Positions 1 through 7,873 of a DNA stretch of 15,702 nucleotides are shown in pieces (the first letter of the stretch is position 1; every line of letters begins with the position of its first letter). A program made the position numbers and the translations under genes. The notes beneath the pieces are model-generated. The model was not told the origin of the DNA and did not search any database. It saw only the letters and a list, made by a program, of their open reading frames with translations. This DNA comes from CAZVXI01 sp964631295 (GTDB lineage: Bacteria > Planctomycetota > Phycisphaerae > Phycisphaerales > SM1A02), in assembly GCA_964631295.1 (NCBI GenBank), contig CAZVXI010000064.1:1-15702 (forward strand), given 5' to 3'.

Positions 1-1
1 G

Positions 2-514
2 GCCAAGGCCGCAACGAAACTGCACGGGGGGGATACGATCCCGCATGACATCATCATCAAGGATGTCATCGCCGACGCGTTCCTGCAGCAGCTTCTCACA
101 CGCCCGGCTGAGTACGACGTCATCGCGACGATGAATCTCAACGGCGACTACATCTCCGATGCGCTCGCAGCATGTGTGGGCGGCATCGGCATCGCACCCG
201 GCGCGAACATCAACTACGACACAGGCCACGCCATTTTCGAGGCCACGCACGGCACAGCGCCCAAGTATGCAGGGCAGGACAAGGTCAACCCGGGCAGCGT
301 GATTCTCTCAGGTGAGATGATGCTGCGATTCCTCGGCTGGGATGAGGCGGCCGACCTGATCGTCAAAGGCATTGAAGGTGCTATTGCTGCGAAGACTGTC
401 ACGTATGACTTCGAGCGACTGATGGATGGTGCCACGCTCCGCAAGTGCAGCGAGTTCGGCGATGACATCATCACGCACATGGGCGCAGGTGCTGCTGTGC
501 CGGCAGGGGCGTGA
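2..514 (+). CDS. icd: NADP-dependent isocitrate dehydrogenase, C-terminal part (5' truncated by window edge)
   Basis: Oxidatively decarboxylates isocitrate to 2-oxoglutarate in the TCA cycle; cytosolic homodimer. The reading frame is open from base 2 and ends at TGA 512-514, giving about 170 C-terminal residues. The match to bacterial Icd is close: NLNGDYISDALAA holds the two metal-binding Asp of the E. coli enzyme (D307, D311). ATHGTAPKYAGQDKVNPGS follows, with the Lys-Tyr pair that binds the 2'-phosphate of NADP. TVTYDFERLMDGA carries the Tyr and Arg that also select NADP over NAD. The segment reading NINYDTGHAIFEATHG is more like Gram-positive Icd than E. coli Icd. The start codon lies outside the window; an internal ATG at 131 is not the start, because conserved sequence continues upstream of it. 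Identification is firm. Confidence 0.97.
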   Translation, partial: AKAATKLHGGDTIPHDIIIKDVIADAFLQQLLTRPAEYDVIATMNLNGDYISDALAACVGGIGIAPGANINYDTGHAIFEATHGTAPKYAGQDKVNPGSVILSGEMMLRFLGWDEAADLIVKGIEGAIAAKTVTYDFERLMDGATLRKCSEFGDDIITHMGAGAAVPAGA

Positions 515-612
515 ACACGTCCGCGGCTTTCCATCGCGCAGGTGAGCGTTGCGCGATCGACGGGCTTTGAGTGCGTTCAACTGCATTGCAACTCTTATGG
601 AGTGGATTCACC

Positions 613-1473
613 ATGACGACCCGCTGCTTTTCGTTTCTTGCCGTGATCGTCGTTCTGATGATTTTGCCGGCATGTCGCTCTGGAGAATCAATCCAGCAGG
701 GCACATCACGCCCTGCGCACACGGGGGTGCTTGATGGCGAGGTGAAGTCAATCCTCGTAAACGGGTATTCAACGTCGTACGCCTGGCCTGCCATGTTGCA
801 GGACATGCTCGACGATCACGCAGATGCAGACCGCCGGCTCTATCACATCGTCAACTCAGTTGTTGGAGGGGCGCCGGTGGAAATCTGGATTGCTGAGCCC
901 GGCACGCGCGATTACCAGAGAACCTTCGGTGCAATGGAGCGAGATTTCTTCGGCGACAGTCCGCGGCTGCTGGGCGACGTGCCGCGACCGACGATCGCCA
1001 TCTGCCAACAATCCCTGCAGTTCACGATGGATCGGCGCGGGCCTGTCAAGGCTGCAGCGGACATGGTCGGTGCGGAGTTGGGCGCTGATGTCATGGAAAA
1101 ACTGGCCACGCGTTTGCGGGAGTACGGCATCGAACGCGTCTACGTCGCGATGCACATCTACAAGAAGCCCGTCGAGCCGGAGGTGGGCAATGAGCGCATC
1201 GCGCTGCAACGGTTGCTCACGCGCGGGCACGAGTTCATTCTGGAAGGACCGGATGTTTGGACACCGACACGCGATGCATTCCCTGACGCATTTGAGGACG
1301 ATGAGCTGCACCCGAATGAGATGGGAATGAAGATCATGGCCGAGGGCTGGTATCGAACACTCGCGGGCGACTCTGCCCGGCAGGCGGTAATCGATGCCAT
1401 GTGGGCGCGGCAGTACGACATTGACACCATGATGCGGGCGTATCTTGCCTGGCGCCGGGGTGAACAGTCATGA
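613..1473 (+). CDS. Lipoprotein, SGNH/GDSL-hydrolase-like
   Basis: 286 residues from ATG 613, chosen over an upstream in-frame ATG at 571 because GGAG (599-602) lies 10 bases before it and a lipoprotein signal starts there. Residues 1-21 form a signal sequence with hydrophobic core VIVVLMI and lipobox LPAC, so Cys21 would be lipidated. The mature part resembles SGNH hydrolases. Near its start is NGYSTSYAW (50-58), where Ser53 sits in the usual nucleophile position but the GDS of block I reads GYS. NSVVGG (81-86) could supply the block II Gly. DELHPNEMGMKIMAEGW (230-246) looks like block V with Asp230 and His233. Block III (GxND) is not clear. Acyl ester or carbohydrate ester hydrolysis at the cell envelope is therefore only inferred. 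It stands alone between icd and the selenoprotein gene. Confidence 0.72.
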   Translation: MTTRCFSFLAVIVVLMILPACRSGESIQQGTSRPAHTGVLDGEVKSILVNGYSTSYAWPAMLQDMLDDHADADRRLYHIVNSVVGGAPVEIWIAEPGTRDYQRTFGAMERDFFGDSPRLLGDVPRPTIAICQQSLQFTMDRRGPVKAAADMVGAELGADVMEKLATRLREYGIERVYVAMHIYKKPVEPEVGNERIALQRLLTRGHEFILEGPDVWTPTRDAFPDAFEDDELHPNEMGMKIMAEGWYRTLAGDSARQAVIDAMWARQYDIDTMMRAYLAWRRGEQS

Positions 1474-1814
1474 ACACCGGATGAATGAATGAGTTGACTC
1501 ATCCAGCCGTTGCGCTGAGAGACCGCTGCGGGGTCGTGTCGTTTTTCGCGGCAGTCACATCAAGCCATGCGATTCATCGCGTGCAAGTGGTTGGCCTGCA
1601 TACGCAGTGGCGAACCGTTCCCCCGTGAAGTCGGCCGTGTGCGTGCCTCGCATGAGCCGACCCTGCTGCGCCACGCCCGACCCGAGGCTCGACCCTGAGG
1701 ACTGAGCCGGCTCGGCAGTTGGTGACGCGGCGCTGTCGTCCGAGAAGTCATGATGCCTTGGAGCAGGGAGCAACTGCGGCCTAGCATGGCCCCCAACCGA
1801 AGGAGACAAGTCCC
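1474..1814. other. Intergenic stretch upstream of the selenoprotein gene; no gene seen
   Basis: 341 bases without a convincing gene on either strand; the open frames have no plausible start and odd composition. Just after the lipoprotein stop is an inverted repeat, ATGAGT-TG-ACTCAT (1489-1502), with no T-run after it, so it is a weak terminator candidate at best. A second short pair GACC/GGTC near 1521-1535 precedes a TTTTT run. GAGCCGGCTC around 1704-1713 is a 10-base palindrome. No good -35/-10 pair was recognised for the downstream gene. Confidence 0.5.
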
Positions 1815-2042
1815 ATGCAAGTCAGCATCGAATACTGCGGAATGTGAAACTACAAGCCGCGAGCCGCCGGTCTGGCGGATGCAATCAAAGATGAACTCGG
1901 CATCGAAACAGAGCTGATCGAAGGCGGTGGCGGCATCTTCGATGTGCGCGCCGATGGCGACCTGATCTACAGCCGCAAACAGCAGGACGGCCGATTCCCC
2001 GAGCATGATGAGATTCTCGATGCGCTCAAGCAGCGGGCGTAG
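1815..2042 (+). CDS. SelW/Rdx-family selenoprotein (TGA at 1845-1847 read as selenocysteine)
   Basis: 75 residues from ATG 1815 to TAG 2040-2042, with one internal in-frame TGA at codon 11. Read with U, the start is MQVSIEYCGMUNYKPRAAGL. This is the CxxU thioredoxin-like redox motif of selenoprotein W and other Rdx proteins (human SelW has YCGAUGYKS). The rest also fits the family: EGGGGIFDVRADGDLIYSRK matches the conserved GxFEV...GxLIxSKK strand-turn-strand, then QQDGRFPEHDEILDALK. AAGGAG (1800-1805) lies 9 bases before ATG. Coding character is unbroken across the TGA. A SECIS-like hairpin follows it (listed separately). The role is likely thiol redox chemistry on partner proteins or glutathione in the cytosol; the exact partner is unknown. 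The gene is monocistronic by spacing. Alternative: a recently decayed Cys-type homologue. The hairpin and intact downstream frame argue against that. Confidence 0.9.
1845..1878 (+). promoter_or_regulatory. Bacterial SECIS element (UGA plus SelB-binding hairpin)
   Basis: After the UGA (1845-1847), CCGCC (1864-1868) and GGCGG (1874-1878) form a perfect 5-bp stem closing a 5-base loop GGTCT (1869-1873). The loop starts 21 bases after the UGA, within the usual bacterial SECIS distance, and it begins with G as the bacterial consensus requires. The loop core GGUCU is the same as in the E. coli fdhF SECIS loop, from memory of that element. No bulged U is obvious in the stem. The hairpin lies inside the coding sequence, as in other bacteria. 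Confidence 0.8.
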
Positions 2043-2619
2043 CAGCAGATCCATTCGACTGCCATCGGCTCGGAAGCTTTCGCTTGGGGCATGATCGTCG
2101 TCGTTTCGGATGACACGCGAGGTTGTGATCGCACATCGCGACGCGCAAGATGAGCGTACGCAACTGTGATGGAGCATCGCCGGGGTGAGTCGATTGCATC
2201 ACTCGCGCTGCCTGATCACGCGATTTCCGTCGAGCCGCGGCTGGAATAGCTGGGACAACGCAGCGCAAGGCAACGCAGCACAGCAAGGCACAAATGGAAC
2301 GACCCGCCGATTGAGCGGGCCGATCCAGTGGTCGGTTGCGGATTCGCGAAGCGTTGCAGCCGTTGCGGAGGGCTGCCGGGTGATGCTGAGGCATCACAGC
2401 GTGAAGCGACGTTGCTCTCACCCGTCCCGACCGAACGAGTGGACATACCACGTCTGGCCGTCCTGGCCTTTGCCGGCGCATCCGTGCGCCGGACTGACTG
2501 TTCACAACCGGTGGATTGCAATGTGCATGCCATGCGGCGCTGCTGTGCATTGTGTGTCTGCGCGACGTGTTCCAGATGCAACTGGTGAGTTGTGCGCTTC
2601 GCCGCGCAGGTGCTGCGCG
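2043..2619. other. Intergenic stretch with hairpins and a short imperfect repeat; no gene seen
   Basis: 577 bases with several open frames on both strands, but these are rich in Arg, Cys and Ser, have no credible start signals and show no family resemblance, so none is called. Visible structure: CCCGC/GCGGG (2303-2307 and 2315-2319); a strong hairpin at 2473-2492 (listed separately); and an imperfect repeat around 2256-2291 made of CAACGCAGC and GCAAGGCA, each occurring twice. Confidence 0.5.
2473..2492. terminator. Strong GC hairpin between convergent genes; possible terminator without T-run
   Basis: CCGGCGCA (2473-2480) and TGCGCCGG (2485-2492) form a perfect 8-bp stem with loop TCCG. It lies between the convergent selenoprotein gene and the flippase-like gene that ends at 2620. 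No T-run follows on either strand, so intrinsic termination is uncertain; it could instead protect 3' ends. Confidence 0.35.
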
Positions 2620-3630
2620 TCATGCGTCGGTCGTGCGCGAGGACGATGCTGCAGCCGCTGCGTTCTTCCACCGTGCGCGGTACCAGAACAGCGCGAGCGT
2701 CCCGAGTGGGATGAACACGATCGCCTCGCCTGCCGATTCGATCAGGCCGAGCTGCGCCATCCTGCTCGTGAGTTCGCCGGTTGTCATATCTGAACTGACA
2801 AGCCGTTCAGCGAGAAACGCGACTCCCGCCTCGCGAAACCCGAATCGACCAAGCGGATTCATCGAGAGCGCCAGCGCCGTCATCGCGAGCAGCACCGTGT
2901 CGGTCGCGCTGAGGGTGAGATCAGGCACGATCATGACAGCGAATCCCATGCGTCCTGCGAATGCGCCGATGTCGATCAGTCGCAGCGCAATCACACCCCA
3001 GAGTTGCGGATGGTTCAGCAGCATCTGTTCCATCCCGCGTGCGTGCCGCTGGACGATTGGTTGTCCGAGCAGGCCGCGCGTGAAGAGCCCGCCGACGATC
3101 AGTTGCCCGGCGAGCAGTGCAAACCAGAGTGCATCGAAGTTGGGGCGGACGAGCGTCGCGACGACAACCGCTCCCAAGCAGAAGAACAGGATGTACGCGG
3201 TCGCCGCCATCCACCCGCCGAACCGAAGCAATGGCATGCGATCGACCCGCAGGTGATACAGCACGCGCGAGATAAATCCAAGGCGAATCGGCGCGTAGTT
3301 GAGCAGTGCCGTGGTGAGGTTGACCATCTGAAGATCGACGAAGCGCAGCGGTTGCACAGGTTTGATCATCAGCCAGAATCCCGCGCCGTTGACCAGGAGG
3401 CTCACCAGCGAGCACGCGGCAAGACCAGCGATCAGCAGTGGATTGGTCTCCAGCAGTGCTGACCAGTTCCCCGCCTTCAATGCGTTGTGGATGCACCATG
3501 CCAGCAGCGCGCCGCCGATGAGAAAGCCCGCGATTTGGGCGATCAACCGTCGGGGCTGCCAGAGCGATGGCTGCTCGCGCGCATCGTCATGCGATTCATC
3601 GGTGCTGGTTGGTTCTCGATCTGTCGTCAC
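2620..3630 (-). CDS. Flippase-like integral membrane protein (LPG synthase TM / UPF0104-type)
   Basis: 336 residues with about eight predicted membrane helices. It starts at GTG (3628-3630); AAGG lies 7 bases upstream of it. After a polar N-tail of about 25 residues come hydrophobic segments such as IAGFLIGGALLAWCI, LIAGLAACSLVSLLVNGAGFW, AYILFFCLGAVVVATLV and LLAGQLIVGGLF. Motifs typical of the lysylphosphatidylglycerol-synthase transmembrane family include LNYAPIRLGFISR and MNPLGRFGFREAGVAFLA near the C-end. Members without the soluble synthase domain are thought to move lipids or lipid-linked sugars across the membrane. It follows a family 2 glycosyltransferase by 19 bases, so both probably handle one polyprenyl- or phospho-lipid-linked glycan. 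The substrate cannot be told from sequence. Confidence 0.8.
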   Translation of the reverse strand: MTTDREPTSTDESHDDAREQPSLWQPRRLIAQIAGFLIGGALLAWCIHNALKAGNWSALLETNPLLIAGLAACSLVSLLVNGAGFWLMIKPVQPLRFVDLQMVNLTTALLNYAPIRLGFISRVLYHLRVDRMPLLRFGGWMAATAYILFFCLGAVVVATLVRPNFDALWFALLAGQLIVGGLFTRGLLGQPIVQRHARGMEQMLLNHPQLWGVIALRLIDIGAFAGRMGFAVMIVPDLTLSATDTVLLAMTALALSMNPLGRFGFREAGVAFLAERLVSSDMTTGELTSRMAQLGLIESAGEAIVFIPLGTLALFWYRARWKNAAAAASSSRTTDA

Positions 3631-3649
3631 GCGGCAGCCTTGTGTTCAA

Positions 3650-4399
3650 TCACATACGTCTGAATCGCTCGCGTCCAATCACAACAAGTGCGCGCACGCC
3701 ATCGCGCCAGTTGATCTTCTTGCCCTCATCGGTGGAACGTGGATGATAGTGCACGGGGCGTTCGATGATCTGCTCGCGAATCCGGGCCAGCGCAGCGATT
3801 ATCTGCGGCTCGATGCCGAATCTCTGCTCAGTGAGCGCGCTGCGAATCTGTCTGAGCACATCGACGCGCATGACTTTGTAGCAGCATTCCATGTCGGTCA
3901 GGCGAAAGCCGGTCATCACGTTGCTGAGCGTTGTGAGGAATCGGTTGATGCCCCCATGCACTTTGCGTTTGATTGATCGCAGCGGATTGTGCGATCCCCA
4001 TCGTGTGCCTACGACGACGCGGCAGTCGCCGGACGCAATCGGCTCGAGCAGCGTTGCATAGTCGCGCGGGTCGTATTCGAGATCAGCATCCTGGATGATG
4101 ACGGTGTCTGTGTCACTCACATCATCATCTGCGAGGATCGCATCGAACCCGGTCTGCAACGCTGCCCCCTTGCCACGATTGACCGCGTGCTGCAGCAGCA
4201 GAATGGCGATGCCGCGCGATGTGAGGTGCTCGACCAGTTGCAGTGTCTTTGTGTGATGTTCCGGCTGAGAGCAGTCGTCGATCATCACAATCCGCATCGA
4301 CCATCCGTCCGGCAGCGGGGCAGCAACAACGCGCTCGACACAGTCGGCAAGCGTCTGCCCTTCATTGAACACCGGTATGACCACATGGAGCAGCGACAT
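3650..4399 (-). CDS. Family 2 glycosyltransferase (dolichyl-phosphate-sugar synthase-like)
   Basis: 249 residues with a complete GT-A catalytic domain. It opens with LHVVIPVFNEGQTLADCVERV, the nucleotide-sugar binding strand. IVMIDDCSQ (38-45) gives the first Asp pair, NRGKGAALQTGF (74-85) the family loop, and QDADLEYDP (103-111) the DxD-type metal site. TGFRLTDMECCYKVMR resembles the TD.xxGxK acceptor region of dolichyl-phosphate mannose/glucose synthases. There are no C-terminal membrane helices, so it should act at the inner face of the membrane. The start ATG lacks a strong Shine-Dalgarno, and an inverted repeat CCGAT-CTTAC-ATCGG (4403-4417) sits just before it. It is 51 bases after floA and 19 before the flippase-like gene, consistent with co-transcription. 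The sugar and acceptor are unknown. Confidence 0.88.
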   Translation of the reverse strand: MSLLHVVIPVFNEGQTLADCVERVVAAPLPDGWSMRIVMIDDCSQPEHHTKTLQLVEHLTSRGIAILLLQHAVNRGKGAALQTGFDAILADDDVSDTDTVIIQDADLEYDPRDYATLLEPIASGDCRVVVGTRWGSHNPLRSIKRKVHGGINRFLTTLSNVMTGFRLTDMECCYKVMRVDVLRQIRSALTEQRFGIEPQIIAALARIREQIIERPVHYHPRSTDEGKKINWRDGVRALVVIGRERFRRM

Positions 4400-4450
4400 C
4401 AGCCGATCTTACATCGGCGATGCGGTGCACTGCGTCCAGTCGGCGGCTTA

Positions 4451-5449
4451 TCAGGAGCTGGTTTCGCCGTTTCCTGCGATCGAATCACGCATGGACGTGT
4501 CCGCAACGACATTCTTCATGCGGTAATAGTCCATGATCCCGAGGTTGCCCTGCCTGAACGCCTCGGCCATGGCCTTGGGCACATCGGCTTCGGCGAGAAT
4601 CACCAGCGCGCGGTTCTTCTGAGCCTCGGCCTGGAACTCCGCTTCCTGGGCGACGGCCATCGCGCGGCGCTGTTCCGCCTCAGCCTGATAGCGCTTGGTG
4701 TCTGCTTCTGCCTGGTCGGCCTGCAGCGCAGCTCCAATGTTCTCGCCGACGTCGACGTCTGCAATGTCGATCGAGAGAATCTCATAAGCAGTGCCTGAGT
4801 CGAGCCCCTTCGCGAGTACAGCTTTGGAGATCGCATCCGGATTCTCGAGTACATCTTTGTGTGTCTCTGCAGAACCGATCGCCGAGACGATGCCTTCGCC
4901 GACACGGGCGATGACGGTTTCTTCAGTCGCACCGCCGACGAGACGCGCGATGCTGGTGCGCACGGTCACGCGCGCCTTGGCTTTGAGTTGGATGCCGTCC
5001 TTTGCAACTGCATCGATTGTGGACTTGGCTGATGTCGGGTGCGGGCAGTCGATGACCTTCGGGTCGACCGACGTCTTCACTGCATCGAGGATGTCACGGC
5101 CGGCGAGGTCGATCGCGGTGGCATTTTCCCAGGGAAGCTCGATGTTCGCCTTCGCGGCAGCAATCATCGCGCGCGTGACGTTGGTGACGCGGCCGCCTGC
5201 AAGGTAGTGGGCTTCCAACCATTCTGTTGAAAGATCCATGCCAGCCTTCTTGGCACTGATGCGGTTGAAGACGATCGTGCGAGGATCGACCTTTCGGAAC
5301 TGCATCATGATCAGATCCAGCAGACGAACCCGCGCGCCGGACAGCAGTGCCTGAAACCACAGACTGAAGAACTTGAAAATGAAGAAGAACAGGCCGAGGA
5401 CGAGCAGTCCGCCGACGACAAGTGCAATGATCCAGCCACCATTTGGCAT
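4451..5449 (-). CDS. floA: Flotillin-like protein FloA (SPFH domain)
   Basis: 332 residues, close to the usual FloA length of about 330. Residues 5-27 (GWIIALVVGGLLVLGLFFFIF) form the membrane-inserted hairpin. The SPFH/PHB domain follows with FNRISAKKAGMDLSTEWLEAHYL and GGRVTNVTRAMIAA. The middle has VRTSIARLVGGATEETVIARVGEG. Residues about 225-305 are an Ala/Glu/Gln-rich coiled coil (EADTKRYQAEAEQRRAMAVAQ) used for oligomerisation. FloA organises membrane microdomains and affects fluidity; in Bacillus it works with NfeD proteins. Here it comes directly after two nfeD genes, which supports the call. AAGGAAG lies shortly before the ATG. Family assignment is firm. Confidence 0.95.
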   Translation of the reverse strand: MPNGGWIIALVVGGLLVLGLFFFIFKFFSLWFQALLSGARVRLLDLIMMQFRKVDPRTIVFNRISAKKAGMDLSTEWLEAHYLAGGRVTNVTRAMIAAAKANIELPWENATAIDLAGRDILDAVKTSVDPKVIDCPHPTSAKSTIDAVAKDGIQLKAKARVTVRTSIARLVGGATEETVIARVGEGIVSAIGSAETHKDVLENPDAISKAVLAKGLDSGTAYEILSIDIADVDVGENIGAALQADQAEADTKRYQAEAEQRRAMAVAQEAEFQAEAQKNRALVILAEADVPKAMAEAFRQGNLGIMDYYRMKNVVADTSMRDSIAGNGETSS

Positions 5450-5515
5450 TTTTTTCTACTTCCTTCGAACGAAAAGATCTGTGTCACCGTCCGTAGTGTA
5501 GCACGCGACCGGCGA

Positions 5516-6073
5516 CTATTCGCTCACACGGACTTTCACCTGGTTGTCGTAGACATCGGTGACGACGATGGTCTCGCCTGAGTCGATGACCCCCGTCTCA
5601 GCGAGCGCATCGACGCGTTGGCCCTGGATTTTTACGACGCCGACCGGTCGCAGTGGGGTGACGGTGGTGCCCTCGGCTCCGATCAGGGCCTGCAACTGGG
5701 CGAGCCGCTCGCGCCGGGCCTGCTCTGAACGCGAGACGCCTTGCTGCTCGGCAACAGCATCTTCTTCGCCGCCAAGGATGAGTTTCCGCGTGATCGGCGA
5801 GTTGATCCAGAACTTGAACATGGCCCAGATGATGATCGGGGTGAGCACAAAGTAGGCGCCGCCCATCGCGACGCCCAATGTTGTGTCGTACCGGGCGAAG
5901 GCAAAGACCGACGCGATCGCGGCAATGCCCGCCACGACGCCGATCAGCCCGCCCGATGGGACGAACAACTCGACGAACAGCAACACCAATGCAATGGCAA
6001 GCAGCACACCACCCCAGACGATGAGCGAATCATCGGGTGCATCCTGCGTCACTTGCGCGAGCCAGAACATCAT
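5516..6073 (-). CDS. NfeD-family membrane protein, short form
   Basis: 185 residues. A hydrophobic N-half with SLIVWGGVLLAIALVLLFVELF, GLIGVVAGIAAIASVFAFARY and GGAYFVLTPIIIWAMFKFW gives three or four membrane helices. The LLFVELFVPSGGLIGVVAG stretch is typical of the NfeD family. A charged linker (about 100-130) leads to an OB-fold NfeD domain, with GAEGTTVTPLRPVGVVKIQG and DALAETGVIDSGETIVVTDV. It lacks the protease domain. Start and the preceding gene's stop overlap by 4 bases (6070-6073, ATGA), so the two are translationally coupled. Likely partner of FloA at the inner membrane. Confidence 0.92.
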   Translation of the reverse strand: MMFWLAQVTQDAPDDSLIVWGGVLLAIALVLLFVELFVPSGGLIGVVAGIAAIASVFAFARYDTTLGVAMGGAYFVLTPIIIWAMFKFWINSPITRKLILGGEEDAVAEQQGVSRSEQARRERLAQLQALIGAEGTTVTPLRPVGVVKIQGQRVDALAETGVIDSGETIVVTDVYDNQVKVRVSE

Positions 6074-7842
6074 GCGTCGACCGCCTCCACCTCAACTGCA
6101 AACGGCGTGATCTTCGTCACACGCACGCGCGTGCCACGTTCGATATACCCTGCTGAGACCTGAACTTCAATGATCTTGCCATGGAACTCGCCCCGGCCGG
6201 CCGGTCGAATGTCGGTGATGGACACGCCTTCATCGCCAATGCTCACGCCCATGCCGGTGGCGGCGCTTCCCATCGCTGCGAGCATGCCGGTGCTCTGCGA
6301 AGCATCTTCCGATGAGGACAGTTCCGCCTTGAGGATCATTTTCTCCAGCATGGGCACGGAGTAGATGTGTCGGCTGATCAGCCACATCGCGACGCCTGCA
6401 ACGAACAGGCCCATCACCGTGCCGGCCACACCTTTGAGCAGATCGCCCTGACCGACGATCCCGGAGACATCGCCCATGGTGAACGTGCCGACGAGCCCGA
6501 TCAGCAGGCTCGCCGCACCGACAAGCCCGGCGATGCCGACCCCCGGAATGACAAATAACTCGGTGAGCACAAGCAGTACGCCGAGCCCGACCATCGCGAT
6601 CGGCCACCAACTCGAAGCACCCATCAGATATGGTGCGCCCAGCAGGATTGCAATCGCAATGAACGCGATGAGCCCGAATACGCCCGTGCCTGGTGCAGCC
6701 ATCTCGATGAACATGCCGACCAGGAACACCACAACGAGGATGACGCGCACCCAGAAGTTGAGCAGGAATCGCACGAGCCCCTCCGACCATGTCCCGCCAT
6801 TGCGCGTCACCGTCTTGGCGTCGAAGAAAGCCTTGATTTCGTCGTCATCGGCAACGACTTTCTCTGCCAGCCCGTAGTAGATCGCCTCCTGCTCGGTCAT
6901 CGTGAGCAGTTCCGTGTCAGACACCACCTGCATGATCGGCTGCCACGCGTCTGCATCGCTGGACGTGAGTCGTTCACGGTTTGGCTGGCGCGTCTGGCCA
7001 AGCTCGATGTCGGCCTCTATCTCCTCCTTATCAACCGCGCGATCATCCCATCGCGAGAACGGCAACAGGGGAGATTTCTTCATCTTTGCCGGCGTTGCGG
7101 ATGGAATGCTCTCAGCAGGCTCCTCGCCGAACACCGCTTTGTACTCTTCGCGATCTACGAAGATGCGCTCGCCCGTATTCACGTTCTCCATCATCCACAG
7201 TTCAACGCCGACACTGATGAGCGAGCGCACGAGGTTCTCGTCGTAGCCGTTGCGTCGCGCTGAATCGATGACCTCCGTGAGGATCGGGCTTTCCTGCTTG
7301 GCGCGCTCAGCCGGGGGGAGGGGGATCAACTGCCCGCCACGCACGGCGATCGGCGCTGCATCACCCATGCGCGCGTTCGGGCTCATCACAATCTCGCGGC
7401 AGGCGAGTGCGATGATCGACCCGGCCGAATAGGCGTTGCTGTTCACCCAGGCAACGGTGTTCGCGGGTGCATCGTTCTTGATCAGATGGCAGATGTCGAG
7501 CGTTGCGCCCGACAGTCCGCCGGGTGTGTTCAGTTCAATCACGATGGCATCAGCGCCATTTTCGACAGCGTCTTTGACGCGGCGTTCGAGTGACATGAGT
7601 GTCACCCGATCAATGGCACCTTCCACAGTGAGGACCGCCACGTTCGATGCCTGCCGCGCCGCGGGAACGGGCTGGCTGGTCTGCTGTGCCTGCAATGCGT
7701 CGACGTCGACGGATGGCGTCTGCCCCGAATCCTGCGGAAGCGGCGCGGCAGCCAGAGAGACGGCAAGGCCGAAGAACACAGTGACGAGCCACCAGCGAAT
7801 GCCGGTGCGACGGGCCGGATTGGAACGTTGAGGCAGAATCAT
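6070..7842 (-). CDS. NfeD family, long form with ClpP-type membrane serine protease domain
   Basis: 590 residues. A signal peptide occupies about 1-33 (WWLVTVFFGLAVSLAAAP). The protease domain covers about 65-240. It begins VAVLTVEGAIDRVT and continues with VIELNTPGGLSGATL and WVNSNAYSAGSIIALAC, where Ser139 is the expected nucleophile. Lys182 (ERAKQES) lies 43 residues later; in the archaeal homologue PH1510 the Ser97-Lys138 dyad is 41 apart, so a Ser-Lys dyad is likely. A charged linker (about 245-300), another ClpP-like stretch (DTELLTMTEQEAIYYGLAEKV), membrane helices at about 360-455 and 472-490, and a C-terminal OB-fold NfeD domain (530-590) follow. It probably cleaves membrane proteins outside the cytosol as part of membrane quality control, and is first in the nfeD-nfeD-floA unit. 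Confidence 0.93.
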   Translation of the reverse strand: MILPQRSNPARRTGIRWWLVTVFFGLAVSLAAAPLPQDSGQTPSVDVDALQAQQTSQPVPAARQASNVAVLTVEGAIDRVTLMSLERRVKDAVENGADAIVIELNTPGGLSGATLDICHLIKNDAPANTVAWVNSNAYSAGSIIALACREIVMSPNARMGDAAPIAVRGGQLIPLPPAERAKQESPILTEVIDSARRNGYDENLVRSLISVGVELWMMENVNTGERIFVDREEYKAVFGEEPAESIPSATPAKMKKSPLLPFSRWDDRAVDKEEIEADIELGQTRQPNRERLTSSDADAWQPIMQVVSDTELLTMTEQEAIYYGLAEKVVADDDEIKAFFDAKTVTRNGGTWSEGLVRFLLNFWVRVILVVVFLVGMFIEMAAPGTGVFGLIAFIAIAILLGAPYLMGASSWWPIAMVGLGVLLVLTELFVIPGVGIAGLVGAASLLIGLVGTFTMGDVSGIVGQGDLLKGVAGTVMGLFVAGVAMWLISRHIYSVPMLEKMILKAELSSSEDASQSTGMLAAMGSAATGMGVSIGDEGVSITDIRPAGRGEFHGKIIEVQVSAGYIERGTRVRVTKITPFAVEVEAVDA

Positions 7843-7873
7843 TGGCGAGCCGAGCGTGTTATCCGCTCATTTC

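Noticed and set aside
1560..2177. A 205-codon open frame on the minus strand across the selenoprotein gene
   Set aside because: It is antisense to the SelW-like frame, has no family motif and no good start signal, whereas the + strand frame matches SelW on both sides of the TGA.
2185..2793. 202-codon + strand frame in the gene-free stretch
   Set aside because: Cys/Arg-rich composition, no start signal, and it overlaps the end of the flippase-like gene.
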